Assembly (NCBI RefSeq): GCF_901538265.1
Contig: NZ_LR593886.1
Coordinates: 5,787,738 to 5,851,737, forward strand
DNA length: 64,000 nt
DNA from: Gemmata massiliana
GTDB taxonomy: Bacteria; Planctomycetota; Planctomycetia; Gemmatales; Gemmataceae
Direction of reading: 5' to 3'
A program made the translations under genes and the position numbers. Under the pieces are notes generated by a model that saw nothing but the letters and a program-made list of their open reading frames with translations, was not told the DNA's origin and ran no database searches. Each line of letters opens with the position of its first letter. Position 1 is the first letter of the stretch. Shown piece after piece: positions 1 to 8,549 of this stretch.

Positions 1-256
1 TCACTACGCGATCTCGGTGATCGGACACTGCCCCTGACCAACGCGGGTACGGGCCGCGCGGTTATAATTCCGGCAAGTGTGCGCGGCGCGACCGGCGCCG
101 TCGGCACATCCCTTCGCCCGGCGCGGGGTTACGACCCCTTATCGTGTTGACACCCCTCACGTGCCGTTTAAGCTCAAAGATGTGTGAAAGGTGCGGCCCG
201 CCGCGCGCCATCAACTCTTGTGCCCGCACCACCGACAACACCGCAACGAGGAACAC
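1..256. other. Leader region with no gene seen
   Basis: No convincing coding sequence or RNA gene is visible before the first gene. A TTGACA box at 147-152 could be a -35 element, but no good -10 lies at the right distance. A Shine-Dalgarno-like AACGAGGA at 244-251 serves the gene at 257. The short open frames here have no protein-like composition. Confidence 0.4.
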
Positions 257-1933
257 ATGGCCAAATCGAAAGAGACAAATGTTCCACTGATCTCCGCGCT
301 AGTGTTCTTCGTGCTTACGACGATCGCGTTCGGTGTGATGTGGTACCTGTCGTTCTCCGAAATGGAGACGCACGTCAACGCTAAGAAGACCGCGGAGAAG
401 GATCTGGCGGGGGTCCGGTCCTCGAAGGACGAGGCCGAGCGGCTCGCGCGCGTCTACCGGATTTATCTCGGGATCGCCAAAGACGACGACGTAACCGTGA
501 TCGAGTCCGAATCAAAGGCCGGCGACAAGATCGCCAGCGAGCTCAAGCAGATCAACGACGCGATGGCCGCCAAGATGGTCACCAGCGTCGATAAGGAGCA
601 AAAGGAGTCCAAGGACTTCGTCGAGAAAAGGCTTGCGACGATGAACGACGCGGCCCTCCGCGAATACGTCACGGGTCAGAAACTCAACGAAAGCATCGCC
701 AAGTTTCTGACCTTCTGGCAAGTCGACAACAGCGGTAAGGCTAACAAGCCACCGAGCACGGGGCTGTTGGATCAGATCGCGGGCTTCAAGAACCGAGGCG
801 AGGCGTACTCCGCGGCCGAAAAAGAGCGCGACAGTCTGAGGGCACAGATCACGCTATTGGCGGCGGAAATCAAGGCATACAAGGCTTTGGAAGGGCAATT
901 TAAGACCGAAATTGACCAAATGCCCGCCAAGATTGCCGATCAATCCAAGCAAGCGAAAGAAGCGGCCGAAAAAGCGAAAACGGACTACGAAACGGCCTCG
1001 AAAGCCGCGAGTGCCTCTAACTCGGACCTCACCAACAAGCTCGCAGCCGCCGAGCGCGAACTGACGCTGAACAAAAAGAAGATCGAGTCGGATAACGACG
1101 AGATCAAGCGCCTCAATGCCTCGGCAGCACGGAAGGAGAACGAACAATCTTACGACGAGCCCCTGGGTAAGATCGTGCGCAAGGTTCCGAACTCGGAAAA
1201 CGTTTTTGAGGCCAACGTCGGTTCCTCGTCCGGTGTTCGCGTGGGCTTCCGGTTCCAGGTTCTGCCGTATGATTTCCCCGAGAAGGGGTACAAGTCGCGC
1301 GTGCTGAACTTCCGCGAGTACAACGAGAAAGAGCGCAAGTTTGAGAACGTCCCCCGGTTCAAGCCGAAGGGGGCCGTCGAGGTTATTGAAGTGGTCAACG
1401 AGCGCCTCTCGCGAGTGCGCTACGAGCCCGATCCGGACGGCAAAGACGACCCGATTCGCGACGGCATCATCGGGGGCGACCTACTTTACAGCGACGTTAA
1501 AAACGGTGGCCCGCTTCACGTGGCACTGGTCGGTATTTTCGATGTGAACGGTGACGGGAAAGACGACATCAGCAGCTTGATCCGCGACTTGACCCAAATG
1601 GGCATTTCGGTGGATGCGTACTTCGATCTGCAAAAACGCGCGTGGGTCGGTCAGCTAACGGAACGCACGCGCACCGTTGTCGTGGGTTACTTCCCGCAGA
1701 ACGCCATCGGGGATGCCAACCGCGATGACAAAACCAAGTTGATCGGGCTGATGACAAAGGCCGTTGGAGATGCTCAGCAAAAGGGTGCGAAGAGCGTCGA
1801 TCTCGCAGACTTTTTCACCCGCAACGGCTACCGGTACCGGCTCAACGTGTCCGAAAGCAAGATTAACCAAGCCGCGATCCCGTACCTGAGCGGCGTCGGA
1901 ACCGGGATGGAACTCACCCCGCCGGCACCGTGA
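257..1933 (+). CDS. Membrane-anchored coiled-coil protein of unknown function
   Basis: A 558-residue protein. The ATG at 257 is preferred over upstream starts because it has a ribosome-binding site and gives a clean signal-anchor. A single membrane helix spans about residues 9-31. It is followed by about 300 residues rich in Lys, Glu and Ala that look like a long coiled coil. The C-terminal half (about 310-555) looks globular, with a Gly-Val-rich segment and an acidic stretch (DVNGDGKDD) resembling a calcium-binding loop. The likely topology is one cytoplasmic tail and a long extracytoplasmic body. I do not recognise the family. Proteins of this shape often act as scaffolds, but that is only an analogy. 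The gene stands alone and converges on the next one. Confidence 0.8.
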   Translation: MAKSKETNVPLISALVFFVLTTIAFGVMWYLSFSEMETHVNAKKTAEKDLAGVRSSKDEAERLARVYRIYLGIAKDDDVTVIESESKAGDKIASELKQINDAMAAKMVTSVDKEQKESKDFVEKRLATMNDAALREYVTGQKLNESIAKFLTFWQVDNSGKANKPPSTGLLDQIAGFKNRGEAYSAAEKERDSLRAQITLLAAEIKAYKALEGQFKTEIDQMPAKIADQSKQAKEAAEKAKTDYETASKAASASNSDLTNKLAAAERELTLNKKKIESDNDEIKRLNASAARKENEQSYDEPLGKIVRKVPNSENVFEANVGSSSGVRVGFRFQVLPYDFPEKGYKSRVLNFREYNEKERKFENVPRFKPKGAVEVIEVVNERLSRVRYEPDPDGKDDPIRDGIIGGDLLYSDVKNGGPLHVALVGIFDVNGDGKDDISSLIRDLTQMGISVDAYFDLQKRAWVGQLTERTRTVVVGYFPQNAIGDANRDDKTKLIGLMTKAVGDAQQKGAKSVDLADFFTRNGYRYRLNVSESKINQAAIPYLSGVGTGMELTPPAP

Positions 1934-1957
1934 GATCAGAGTAGTATCGCCAATAAC

Positions 1958-2052
1958 GTCACCAGCCCCGTAGGGACGATCCTACAAGGCTGGTGACATT
2001 GGGCCGGGTGTCGCCAACGGATCGTCCGCCGGGGGCACTAGACGTTGGCGAC
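1958..2052. terminator. Two strong stem-loops between convergent genes
   Basis: The first stem pairs GTCACCAGCC (1958-1967) with GGCTGGTGAC (1988-1997), and an inner GTAGG/CCTAC pair extends it to about 15 bp. The second pairs GTCGCCAACG (2010-2019) with CGTTGGCGAC (2043-2052). Neither has a clear T-run, so they may be factor-assisted terminators or a REP-like repeat between the convergent genes at 257 and 2167. Confidence 0.5.
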
Positions 2053-2093
2053 GACCGGGCATCGACCGTTCCCCGCCCTCTGTGTACGGTCTT

Positions 2094-2147
2094 ATCCGCG
2101 TAATCTGCGGCTCTGTCTTCTGTTCTCTGTTGTGCTTTTTGCGGCCA
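2094..2147. repeat. Copy of dispersed intergenic repeat (module A)
   Basis: The segment begins ATCCGCGTAATCTGCG and continues into a CTGT/TTCT-rich stretch ending TTTTTGCGGCC. The same words, in the opposite orientation, occur in the gap at 26293-26515. It lies between two convergent genes and does not encode a recognisable protein. Confidence 0.5.
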
Positions 2148-2166
2148 CTCGGACATTCCTATCTCG

Positions 2167-2925
2167 TTATCCGTGGGGAAGGTTCTCAACGCGCAGCGCC
2201 TCTACCCCTTCAACCGCAATAGCAATGGCGGCGTCGTTTTGTGCTGTCCATTCGGCGAGCACCCAGCCGGGACCGGTGAGTTGCGGGTCGCGGACCGCGT
2301 TCACACACGGGGGGCGCTCCGGATCGAGTTCCACATCGAAATCCGCGAGGCACGCGACGGTCGCTCCCGCCGCCTTAATGACGGCCTCTTTGGTTGTCCA
2401 GCCGCGAAAGAACCCAGCCTGGCGGTGCCGTTCGGGGAGCGCGCGATACGCCGCACCCTCGGCGGGGGAAAAGTAGCGCCGGACCAGCCCGTCTTCGTTC
2501 TCAACGGTCCGCACGCGCTCGACGTCCACGCCGACACGCTGCCAGCTCACGGCGATCACCGCGATCCCGTCCGTGTGCGTGACGTTGAAGTGCAATCCCG
2601 TTTCTTCCGCTAATACGGGTTTCCCCGAGGGCAGGTACCCGAGGGGCACGGCACCAGGGGCAACGTTCAAACATGCGCTGAGTAGCCCGCGGAGTAACCC
2701 GCGACCGATGGAGAATTGTTCGCGCGCCTTGGCGATCTTGTACCGCAGTGCCCGTGTTTGTTCTTCGGCGGTCAGGCGCTGAAACAGCTCGTCCGTGGGA
2801 ACCGGTGGGCACGCGAGGTCCACGACCCACGCCCACACCTCGTTCCGGTCCGGCGCGCGATCGAATACCGCGGGGCACGTACCGACACGAACCCGAACTT
2901 CGGCCATCTTTCCTGCGTTCGTCAT
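2167..2925 (-). CDS. 4'-phosphopantetheinyl transferase, Sfp type
   Basis: The family transfers the phosphopantetheine arm from CoA to a serine of acyl- or peptidyl-carrier proteins. Numbering from the ATG at 2925, the magnesium-binding pair sits in GVDVERV (Asp134, Glu136), and the second signature is GWTTKEAVIK (Trp176, Lys179, Glu180). An upstream FNVTHT matches the usual FNLSHT motif. The length of about 250 residues fits the two-lobed Sfp class rather than the short AcpS class. In-frame alternatives are GTG at 2943 and ATG at 2907; 2925 is a compromise. No carrier protein or synthase lies next to it, so its substrate cannot be named. Confidence 0.88.
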   Translation of the reverse strand: MTNAGKMAEVRVRVGTCPAVFDRAPDRNEVWAWVVDLACPPVPTDELFQRLTAEEQTRALRYKIAKAREQFSIGRGLLRGLLSACLNVAPGAVPLGYLPSGKPVLAEETGLHFNVTHTDGIAVIAVSWQRVGVDVERVRTVENEDGLVRRYFSPAEGAAYRALPERHRQAGFFRGWTTKEAVIKAAGATVACLADFDVELDPERPPCVNAVRDPQLTGPGWVLAEWTAQNDAAIAIAVEGVEALRVENLPHG

Positions 2926-2990
2926 ACTCTCACTGCGGGTCACGATTTTGCACTTCGCGCGGGTGCGGTGGGACGCTATCCGACGTGGTC

Positions 2991-3983
2991 ATGAACACAC
3001 TCATTTTGCTCTCCGCGCTGGCCACCGGCCAGCCGGCGCCGCTCGCGCCGGCCACGTTTCACAGCCCGGCGCCGGTCGCGGCAAAGGGTGATACGAAGGC
3101 CGGCCCGCCGCTGCTCCACACGTTCGACCTGACGAACGCGACCGCGGGCACGGTCACGATTACCAAGGTCGAGGCCGGGTGCGGGTGCTTGCGTCAGGCT
3201 CTCGCTGCCGAAGTGCTCCAAGCTGGCGAGAAAACCAAACTCGCACTCGAAGTGAACACGCTCGCGCAACCGGACGGCCCGAACCGCTGGCAGGCCACGG
3301 TATCGTACAAGGTGGAACAGCCCGGCGTCCCCGCTCGAACGGGCGAATTGCTGCTCCAACTTACGGCGACTCTCTCCCGGGAAATCTCGGTCACGCCCCC
3401 ACAAGTCGCGTTCTCTGCCGCCGGAGAAGTAAGTAAGGAACTCATTGTCGGCGATAAACGGGCGAAACCACTCACGGTTCTCAAAACCGCGTCGTCCGCG
3501 ACGCACTTGACGGTTGAGATCGGACAGGTTACGAACGGTACGGCGGGGCGCACCCAACCAATAACGATCAAGCTTGCCGCGAACGCACCCACCGGGCACC
3601 GCGACGAGTCCGTCGTTCTCTACACCGACGACGCGGACTGCCCAGAACTGCGCATCCCGGTTCGAGTCCTTAAGCGCGCTGTCGGTGCTGTAACTGCAAC
3701 TCCGGAAGCCGTTTCCGTCCGCCTCGCGGCCGGCCAAACCGAGGTTTCCACGCTCGTGCAACTCCGCTCACCGGATGGGAAAGCCGTGAGCATTGCCGGT
3801 GCTGAGAGCGATTTGCCCGCCGTACAAGTGAAGTGCTCCACCGGCAGCGGGCCAGTCGCGACCGTTCGCATCACGGTCCCCGAAACGGTCGCCGCCCAAC
3901 CCGGCCGCTGCACGGTGCGGGTGCGCATGAACGACCAGGGGGACGAAGTGTCGATCCCGGTATCGTGGACCGGCAAGAAGTAA
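2991..3983 (+). CDS. DUF1573-domain secreted protein
   Basis: A 330-residue protein with a short N-terminal hydrophobic segment (about residues 2-14) suggesting export. Residues about 45-75 carry the DUF1573 signature: a Thr-Asn-x-Thr beta strand followed by VEAGCGCL. DUF1573 is an immunoglobulin-like beta-sandwich common in Planctomycetes and Bacteroidetes; its biochemical role is not established. The remaining 230 residues are beta-rich and probably form one or two further sandwiches. The start at 2991 gives the cleanest signal. The gene is divergent from the phosphopantetheinyl transferase, with only about 65 bp between them for both promoters. Confidence 0.82.
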   Translation: MNTLILLSALATGQPAPLAPATFHSPAPVAAKGDTKAGPPLLHTFDLTNATAGTVTITKVEAGCGCLRQALAAEVLQAGEKTKLALEVNTLAQPDGPNRWQATVSYKVEQPGVPARTGELLLQLTATLSREISVTPPQVAFSAAGEVSKELIVGDKRAKPLTVLKTASSATHLTVEIGQVTNGTAGRTQPITIKLAANAPTGHRDESVVLYTDDADCPELRIPVRVLKRAVGAVTATPEAVSVRLAAGQTEVSTLVQLRSPDGKAVSIAGAESDLPAVQVKCSTGSGPVATVRITVPETVAAQPGRCTVRVRMNDQGDEVSIPVSWTGKK

Positions 3984-4331
3984 CGCAAAGCAACAATCAA
4001 GAAATTACGAGACGGTCTGATACTGGGCGGACGGCCCCACGATCAAAATCCACCAGCGCGACGCGACTCACGGTGCTCGAACGCACACCGAAAGAGTGGG
4101 GACTTCCCGGCCCGCGGCCCGTTTCTCTCCCGTAATCCAACGAATCCGATTATTACTCACATCCGCGACCAAGTTAAGTTCGCTGGCGCCGGATCAAAAA
4201 AAGCAGCGAGGAACACAAGAATCGATGAAGGATTCGAGGTAAAATGGGGCGCGACAGCGGAACCACGGCTCTCCCCCGAATCCCGCCGCCTGCATTTTTG
4301 CAGTCCGTCCCACCCCGACAGGAGGTCAGCT
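3984..4331. other. Gap upstream of rex; nothing coding seen
   Basis: About 350 bp without a credible gene. A TAAAAT box at 4240-4245 could be a -10 element for rex, but I see no matching -35. AGGAGGT at 4320-4326 is the rex ribosome-binding site. No RNA gene or strong hairpin was recognised. Confidence 0.4.
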
Positions 4332-5003
4332 TTGGAAGGCGTGCCAGCCGAGCGGAGTCAACGGCTCTCGCGGGCAGCGGCCCAGCGGCTGAGCCTCTAT
4401 TTGCGGTGCGTGGACGACTGGACCACCGACGGCGAAAAGGTCTCCAGTAGTCGCATTGCCGAAGCGGTCGGCGTAAGCGACGCCCAGGTGCGCCGCGACC
4501 TCGCCGCGCTAGGACACTTGGGCCAGCGCGGGGTCGGGTACGACGCGCGCGAACTGGCGAGCGCGATCCGAACGGCGCTGGGAATCAACCGTCAGTGGCG
4601 AGCTGTGCTGGTCGGCGTCGGTAACCTGGGCCGTGCACTTTTGAGGTACCAGGGGTTCCGGGCACAGGGGTTCCGGATCGTTGGTCTGTTCGACAGCGAC
4701 CCGTCCAAAGTCGGTCAGGAGGTCGAGGGGCTGACCGTCGAGGCGGTATCGACACTTCCCACACGACTCAACGAACTTCAGGCCGAATTGGGGGTTCTCA
4801 CGGTTCCCGGGGAAACCGCGCACTCGGTCGCCGAGGCGCTGGTGGCCGCGGGAGTTCGGGGGATTCTGAACTTTGCGCCGGTGGTGCTCAAGCTCCCGCG
4901 CCGGGTTCGGCTCGTTACGGTCGATCTGGCAATTCAATTAGAACAACTGGCGTTTCAAGTCCAACACGGCGAAGCAGCGACTCGCGCCACAGACGAAGAA
5001 TAA
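4332..5003 (+). CDS. rex: Redox-sensing transcriptional repressor Rex
   Basis: Rex proteins bind operators when the NADH/NAD+ ratio is low and release DNA when NADH binds. Residues about 10-75 form the winged-helix domain (SSSRIAEAVGVSDAQVRRDL). The Rossmann fold follows, with its GVGNLG nucleotide loop at 95-100. The C-terminal NFAPVVL stretch and the final helix match the family, and the 223-residue length is typical. The best start is TTG at 4332, five bases after a strong AGGAGGT; GTG at 4341 is an alternative. The gene stands alone, so its targets must lie elsewhere. Confidence 0.92.
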   Translation: MEGVPAERSQRLSRAAAQRLSLYLRCVDDWTTDGEKVSSSRIAEAVGVSDAQVRRDLAALGHLGQRGVGYDARELASAIRTALGINRQWRAVLVGVGNLGRALLRYQGFRAQGFRIVGLFDSDPSKVGQEVEGLTVEAVSTLPTRLNELQAELGVLTVPGETAHSVAEALVAAGVRGILNFAPVVLKLPRRVRLVTVDLAIQLEQLAFQVQHGEAATRATDEE

Positions 5004-5023
5004 ACTGACGGTGCCAGCCACTT

Positions 5024-5058
5024 CTCGGGCGGGGGGCGGTTTTCCACCCCCGCCCGAG
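5024..5058 (+). terminator. Stem-loop downstream of rex
   Basis: A perfect 12-bp stem pairs CTCGGGCGGGGG (5024-5035) with CCCCCGCCCGAG (5047-5058) around an 11-base loop, 20 bases after the rex stop codon. There is no proper T-run after it, so termination is inferred from position and stem strength. Confidence 0.55.
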
Positions 5059-5379
5059 CGCCGATTTCACAGCACAAGGACCGTCTGCGTTTCCACCTCC
5101 GTCGTACAATTCGTGCCTCAGCAAATCTAAGAACATCATTTCTCCGCAAATTGCCTCGACTATAGGCAACCAAGCGATCGACGTGCTGAAAGACGAATCA
5201 ATTTCTGATTACTCATGGCCCGTCTTAGCGCGACACAAATCACTGCAATAGCTGGACATACGCCATCATTATTACAATCGATATTATAACGCAAATTTTT
5301 CAGTCTCCTCACGATATACAGCAACAACAGAGCCGTCCGGCGCGCACTCTACCAAACTCGCAACGCCCCCGGAGAGCAC
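5059..5379. other. AT-rich gap upstream of cheW
   Basis: The stretch 5100-5320 is visibly more AT-rich than its surroundings and holds no gene. It probably carries the promoter of the CheW-receptor pair. A TATAAC box lies at 5285-5290, but I found no convincing -35 element. Confidence 0.4.
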
Positions 5380-5862
5380 GTGAGCGCATCCACCAGCGAA
5401 CCGAGCACGCCCGCGATCGGTAGCGGTCAGTTCCTGACGTTCCGTTTGGGAGACGAGGAGTACGGGCTGGAGATCCTGCGCGTGCAGGAAATCAAGGGGT
5501 ACTCGAAGATCACCCCACTGCCCAACACGCCCCGAGAAGTCAAGGGAGTCATGAATCTGCGCGGCGCCGTGGTCCCGATCATCGACCTGCGCACCCGGCT
5601 CGGGCTGTGCGAGGCCGAATACACCGTGTTCACGGTCATCGTCGTGGTCACCGTGGGCACCAAGATCGTTGGGCTCGTCGTGGACGCCGTGTCCGACGTG
5701 CTCAACGTGGAACCCAAGGAAGTGGTCCCGACCCCGGACCTCGGGTCCGGCGTGGACACCTCGTTCCTCACCGGGATCGCGCGCACCGGCGAGCGACTCG
5801 TCTCCCTACTCAACATCGATCAACTTGTCGGCAACGCGACCGGCCCGGCACTCACCGCATAA
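5380..5862 (+). CDS. cheW: Chemotaxis adaptor protein CheW
   Basis: CheW couples chemoreceptors to the CheA kinase at the inner membrane. The 160-residue protein is one CheW domain, with [12 protein letters not shown] near residue 21, the conserved VKGVMNLRG, and [12 protein letters not shown] after it. The start is GTG at 5380, preceded by GGAGAG. The receptor gene follows after 38 bp, so the two are almost certainly co-transcribed. No cheA, cheY, cheR or cheB is present, so this pair must use signalling proteins encoded elsewhere. Confidence 0.93.
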   Translation: MSASTSEPSTPAIGSGQFLTFRLGDEEYGLEILRVQEIKGYSKITPLPNTPREVKGVMNLRGAVVPIIDLRTRLGLCEAEYTVFTVIVVVTVGTKIVGLVVDAVSDVLNVEPKEVVPTPDLGSGVDTSFLTGIARTGERLVSLLNIDQLVGNATGPALTA

Positions 5863-5900
5863 CCACCCTCCCTCTCCCACCAATACTGAAAGACGCCCCA

Positions 5901-7922
5901 ATGAACTGGTTCCGCAATCAGACGATTACGACCAAGCTGTTGCTCGGATTCTCCCTCGTGTGCGCCATCGTCGTGACGTGCGGGGTATTCGGGTACCGCG
6001 GGCTATCGAGTTCCCGGGAGGCGATGCGGGTTCTGTACGAGGACTACACGGTCGCGGGCACCGATCTGGCCAAAACCTCGGTCACTTTGGCCCGGTACCG
6101 GAGCAATATGGTCGTCGTGACGAACGCAAAAGACACCCAAACCGCCGACCGGCTCCTCGACGAGCAAAAGGCTCTGCGCGAGCAAATCATCGCCAGTCTT
6201 GACGCATACGCGGCAACAGTGTTGCGCGTGTCTCGGAGCGGGCGCGACGAACGCAAGGATCTGGATAAGGTCCGCGGCGCCGTGAAAGAGTACATCGACG
6301 CCACGTTCGTCACGATCGAGGCGGTCCGCGCCCAACTGAACACAACCTCCCCGAGTGAGCGGGACGAGTGGAAACAGAAAGCTTCTCAAGCTCTGGCCTT
6401 GGCGGGGGGGAAATTCAACGCGGCCGCGGCCGCGATTGAGGAACTCATTAAGACCGTCACGACGGTGGCCAAAGAGATCAACGAGGACGGGAACGCGACC
6501 GCGGCTTCGGCCCAGTCGACGCTCGTCGGAGGGACGATCGCAACGGCGATCATGAGCATGTTGATCGGGGTGACGATCGCGCGCTCCATCACCGGCCCCC
6601 TCGGGCGCACCGTCACGGTGCTCGAGGGCGTGGCCAGGGGCGACCTCAGCAAGCGCGCCGACGCGGACTCCCAGGACGAGGTCGGACGGATGGCCGTGGC
6701 CCTGAACGCAGCGATCGGTTCTTTGGTGGCCGCCAAAGAAGCCGAGCGCGTGCAGGTCGAGAAGGACCGCCAGCGCGCCGAGCGCGAGGCCACCGAAACG
6801 CGCGAGCGCACCGAGCGCGAGGCCGCGGCCGTGCGCGCCCAGGCCGAACAGGAGCGGGTCCAGGCCATCGAGCTCCAGCAGAAGATGAACGCCGTGGTGA
6901 CCACAGTTAACGCGATGGCTGCGGGCGACTTCACTCAGAACGTACCCGACCTGGGCACCGACGCGGTCGGGCTGATGGCTTCCGCGCTCAATAAGGCCAT
7001 CCTCGCCGTGCGCACCGCCTTGGAGGGCGTGCGCGAGGTGTCCGAGCAACTCGCCGATGCCTCGGGCCAATTGTCTGCGGCCAGCGACGAGATCTCGACC
7101 GGTGCTCAAGAACAAGCATCGAGCCTGGAAGAAACCGCGAGTACGCTCGAAGAAATCACCGCGACCGTGCGCCAGAACGCGGACAGCGCCCAGCAAGCAC
7201 GGCAGCTCGCCAGCAGCTCCCGGGACGTCGCCGAAAAGGGCGGTCAGGTCGTGGGCAACGCGGTCGAGGCGATGAGCGAGATCAACGGCGCGTCGAAGAA
7301 GATCGCGGACATCATCACGACGATCGACGAGATCGCGTTCCAGACGAACCTGCTCGCCCTGAACGCCGCGGTCGAAGCGGCACGAGCCGGGGAACAGGGC
7401 CGCGGGTTCGCCGTCGTCGCATCCGAGGTGCGTAACCTGGCCCAACGCAGTGCGACCTCGGCGAAGGAGATCAAGTCGCTCATCGAGGACTCGGTCAAGA
7501 AGGTCGACGCGGGCACCGAACTCGTCAACCAGTCCGGTTCCACACTCGGTGAGATCGTGACGAGCGTGAAGCGCGTGACGGACATCATCACCGAGATCGC
7601 CGCCGCGGGCAAAGAACAGTCCGTGGGCATCGAGCAGGTCAACAAGGCCGTCTCACAGATGGACGCCGTGACCCAGAAGAACGCTTCGCAAACCGAAGAA
7701 ATGTCCGCCACGGCCCAAACCCTTACCGATCAGGCCGCCCAGCTCCGCGACCTCGTCGCTCGGTTTAAGCTCGGGGGTAACGGACGCTCGGTGCCGCGCC
7801 CGGCCGCTCGGGGCAAGTCCTCCGGCTCCAAGTCCCGCCCCGCGGTTGCTCGGGCCAAGAGCACGGTCCACGAACTCGACCAGTTCGCCAACGCGGGGGA
7901 CGACGGGTTCACCGAGTTCTAA
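5901..7922 (+). CDS. Methyl-accepting chemotaxis receptor
   Basis: A 673-residue transmembrane receptor. Helix 1 covers about residues 11-31, then comes a helical periplasmic sensor of about 175 residues, helix 2 at about 208-228, and a HAMP domain at about 229-281. A highly charged helix rich in Glu and Arg (about 282-328) leads to a second HAMP-like segment with MAAGDFTQ (about 329-380). The signalling hairpin follows, with its tip in [22 protein letters not shown]-type sequence at about 477-500. The protein ends in DGFTEF and lacks the NWETF-type tail that recruits CheR/CheB. The ATG at 5901 gives a proper N-terminal helix. The ligand is unknown. Confidence 0.93.
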   Translation: MNWFRNQTITTKLLLGFSLVCAIVVTCGVFGYRGLSSSREAMRVLYEDYTVAGTDLAKTSVTLARYRSNMVVVTNAKDTQTADRLLDEQKALREQIIASLDAYAATVLRVSRSGRDERKDLDKVRGAVKEYIDATFVTIEAVRAQLNTTSPSERDEWKQKASQALALAGGKFNAAAAAIEELIKTVTTVAKEINEDGNATAASAQSTLVGGTIATAIMSMLIGVTIARSITGPLGRTVTVLEGVARGDLSKRADADSQDEVGRMAVALNAAIGSLVAAKEAERVQVEKDRQRAEREATETRERTEREAAAVRAQAEQERVQAIELQQKMNAVVTTVNAMAAGDFTQNVPDLGTDAVGLMASALNKAILAVRTALEGVREVSEQLADASGQLSAASDEISTGAQEQASSLEETASTLEEITATVRQNADSAQQARQLASSSRDVAEKGGQVVGNAVEAMSEINGASKKIADIITTIDEIAFQTNLLALNAAVEAARAGEQGRGFAVVASEVRNLAQRSATSAKEIKSLIEDSVKKVDAGTELVNQSGSTLGEIVTSVKRVTDIITEIAAAGKEQSVGIEQVNKAVSQMDAVTQKNASQTEEMSATAQTLTDQAAQLRDLVARFKLGGNGRSVPRPAARGKSSGSKSRPAVARAKSTVHELDQFANAGDDGFTEF

Positions 7923-8112
7923 TTGCAACAAAACGAACCTGCTCCGTTGAGTGGTGTCACTCTGATGACGCCGTTCAACGGGGTAGTTCTTGCGCGAATG
8001 CATGCATCAACCGAGCAAAGGCACCGAAAACGTAGAAGTTCTCCCCAATCAGGGAGCAAGGAGTGGATAGGTAAGTAAGAGTGGTGAAAATCTGCAAGAA
8101 ATGAAAAAAGAC

Positions 8113-8163
8113 CGGCCACGATGTACTGAACTGTCGCCCATTCAGTTCAGTGCTCGTGGCCGA
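8113..8163. repeat. Imperfect 20-bp inverted repeat
   Basis: CGGCCACGA plus ACTGAACTG on the left (8114-8133) match CAGTTCAGT plus TCGTGGCCG on the right (8143-8162), with a small mismatched bulge between the two blocks and a loop of about nine bases. It could be a hairpin in an RNA or the end of a degraded element. Confidence 0.5.
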
Positions 8164-8448
8164 TCTACTTATACAATACACCACGAGTGTTTCCGAAGCA
8201 ACTTTTTAGCGACGGATTTTCCGGCAACTGTCCAATATCGCAGTCGATTTTCCCGACAGCATGAATTCATCAGATAGCGTTACGGACCTGTTACAAACTT
8301 AAAGGCATACAGAATAAATAGTTATCGTCATTAAAGAGCCGTGTCGCCTTTTCGGTTTTTTGGCTGCTAGATTTCAGGCATCATCGCAGTATTAACGCGA
8401 GAACGCAGATACCCCAAATTGAAACACGTCCCCGTCGCCCGAGGGACA

Positions 8449-8510
8449 CCGCCCGGGTTGAGTTGAGGTCGCCCACAACCTCGACTCCTCAACCTGGGCG
8501 GCTTTATTTC
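8449..8510 (+). terminator. Rho-independent terminator-like hairpin
   Basis: A 14-bp outer stem pairs CCGCCCGGGTTGAG (8449-8462) with CTCAACCTGGGCGG (8488-8501), allowing one G-U pair. An inner GAGGT/ACCTC stem extends it, and CTTTATTT follows. The tail shows it acts on plus-strand transcripts, yet the nearest plus-strand gene ends 527 bp earlier. It may end a long receptor transcript or a separate small RNA. Confidence 0.6.
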
Positions 8511-8549
8511 CCCTCCACCTTGCGAGTGAAGTCCACCGCGACCGCAGAC

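Larger units (their letters stand above)
7923..8549. other. 627-bp gap with hairpins and an AT-rich core
   Basis: This gap lies between the receptor gene and the convergent regulator. It holds a CCGTTGA/TCAACGG inverted repeat at 7944-7981, a strong imperfect palindrome at 8113-8163, an AT-rich core at about 8165-8400, and a terminator-like hairpin at 8449-8510. Short open frames on both strands do not resemble known proteins. It may hide a small RNA or the remains of a mobile element; neither is proven. Confidence 0.45.

Noticed and set aside
62-256. Short minus-strand frame at the left edge
   Set aside because: Its composition is not protein-like and no ribosome-binding site is evident.
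6003-7445. A 480-codon minus-strand frame opposite the chemoreceptor
   Set aside because: Shadow of the receptor's Ala/Glu-rich coding sequence.
7919-8184. Two minus-strand short frames suspected to be a transposase remnant
   Set aside because: I found no transposase motif or flanking duplication. The palindrome at 8113-8163 alone does not prove a mobile element.
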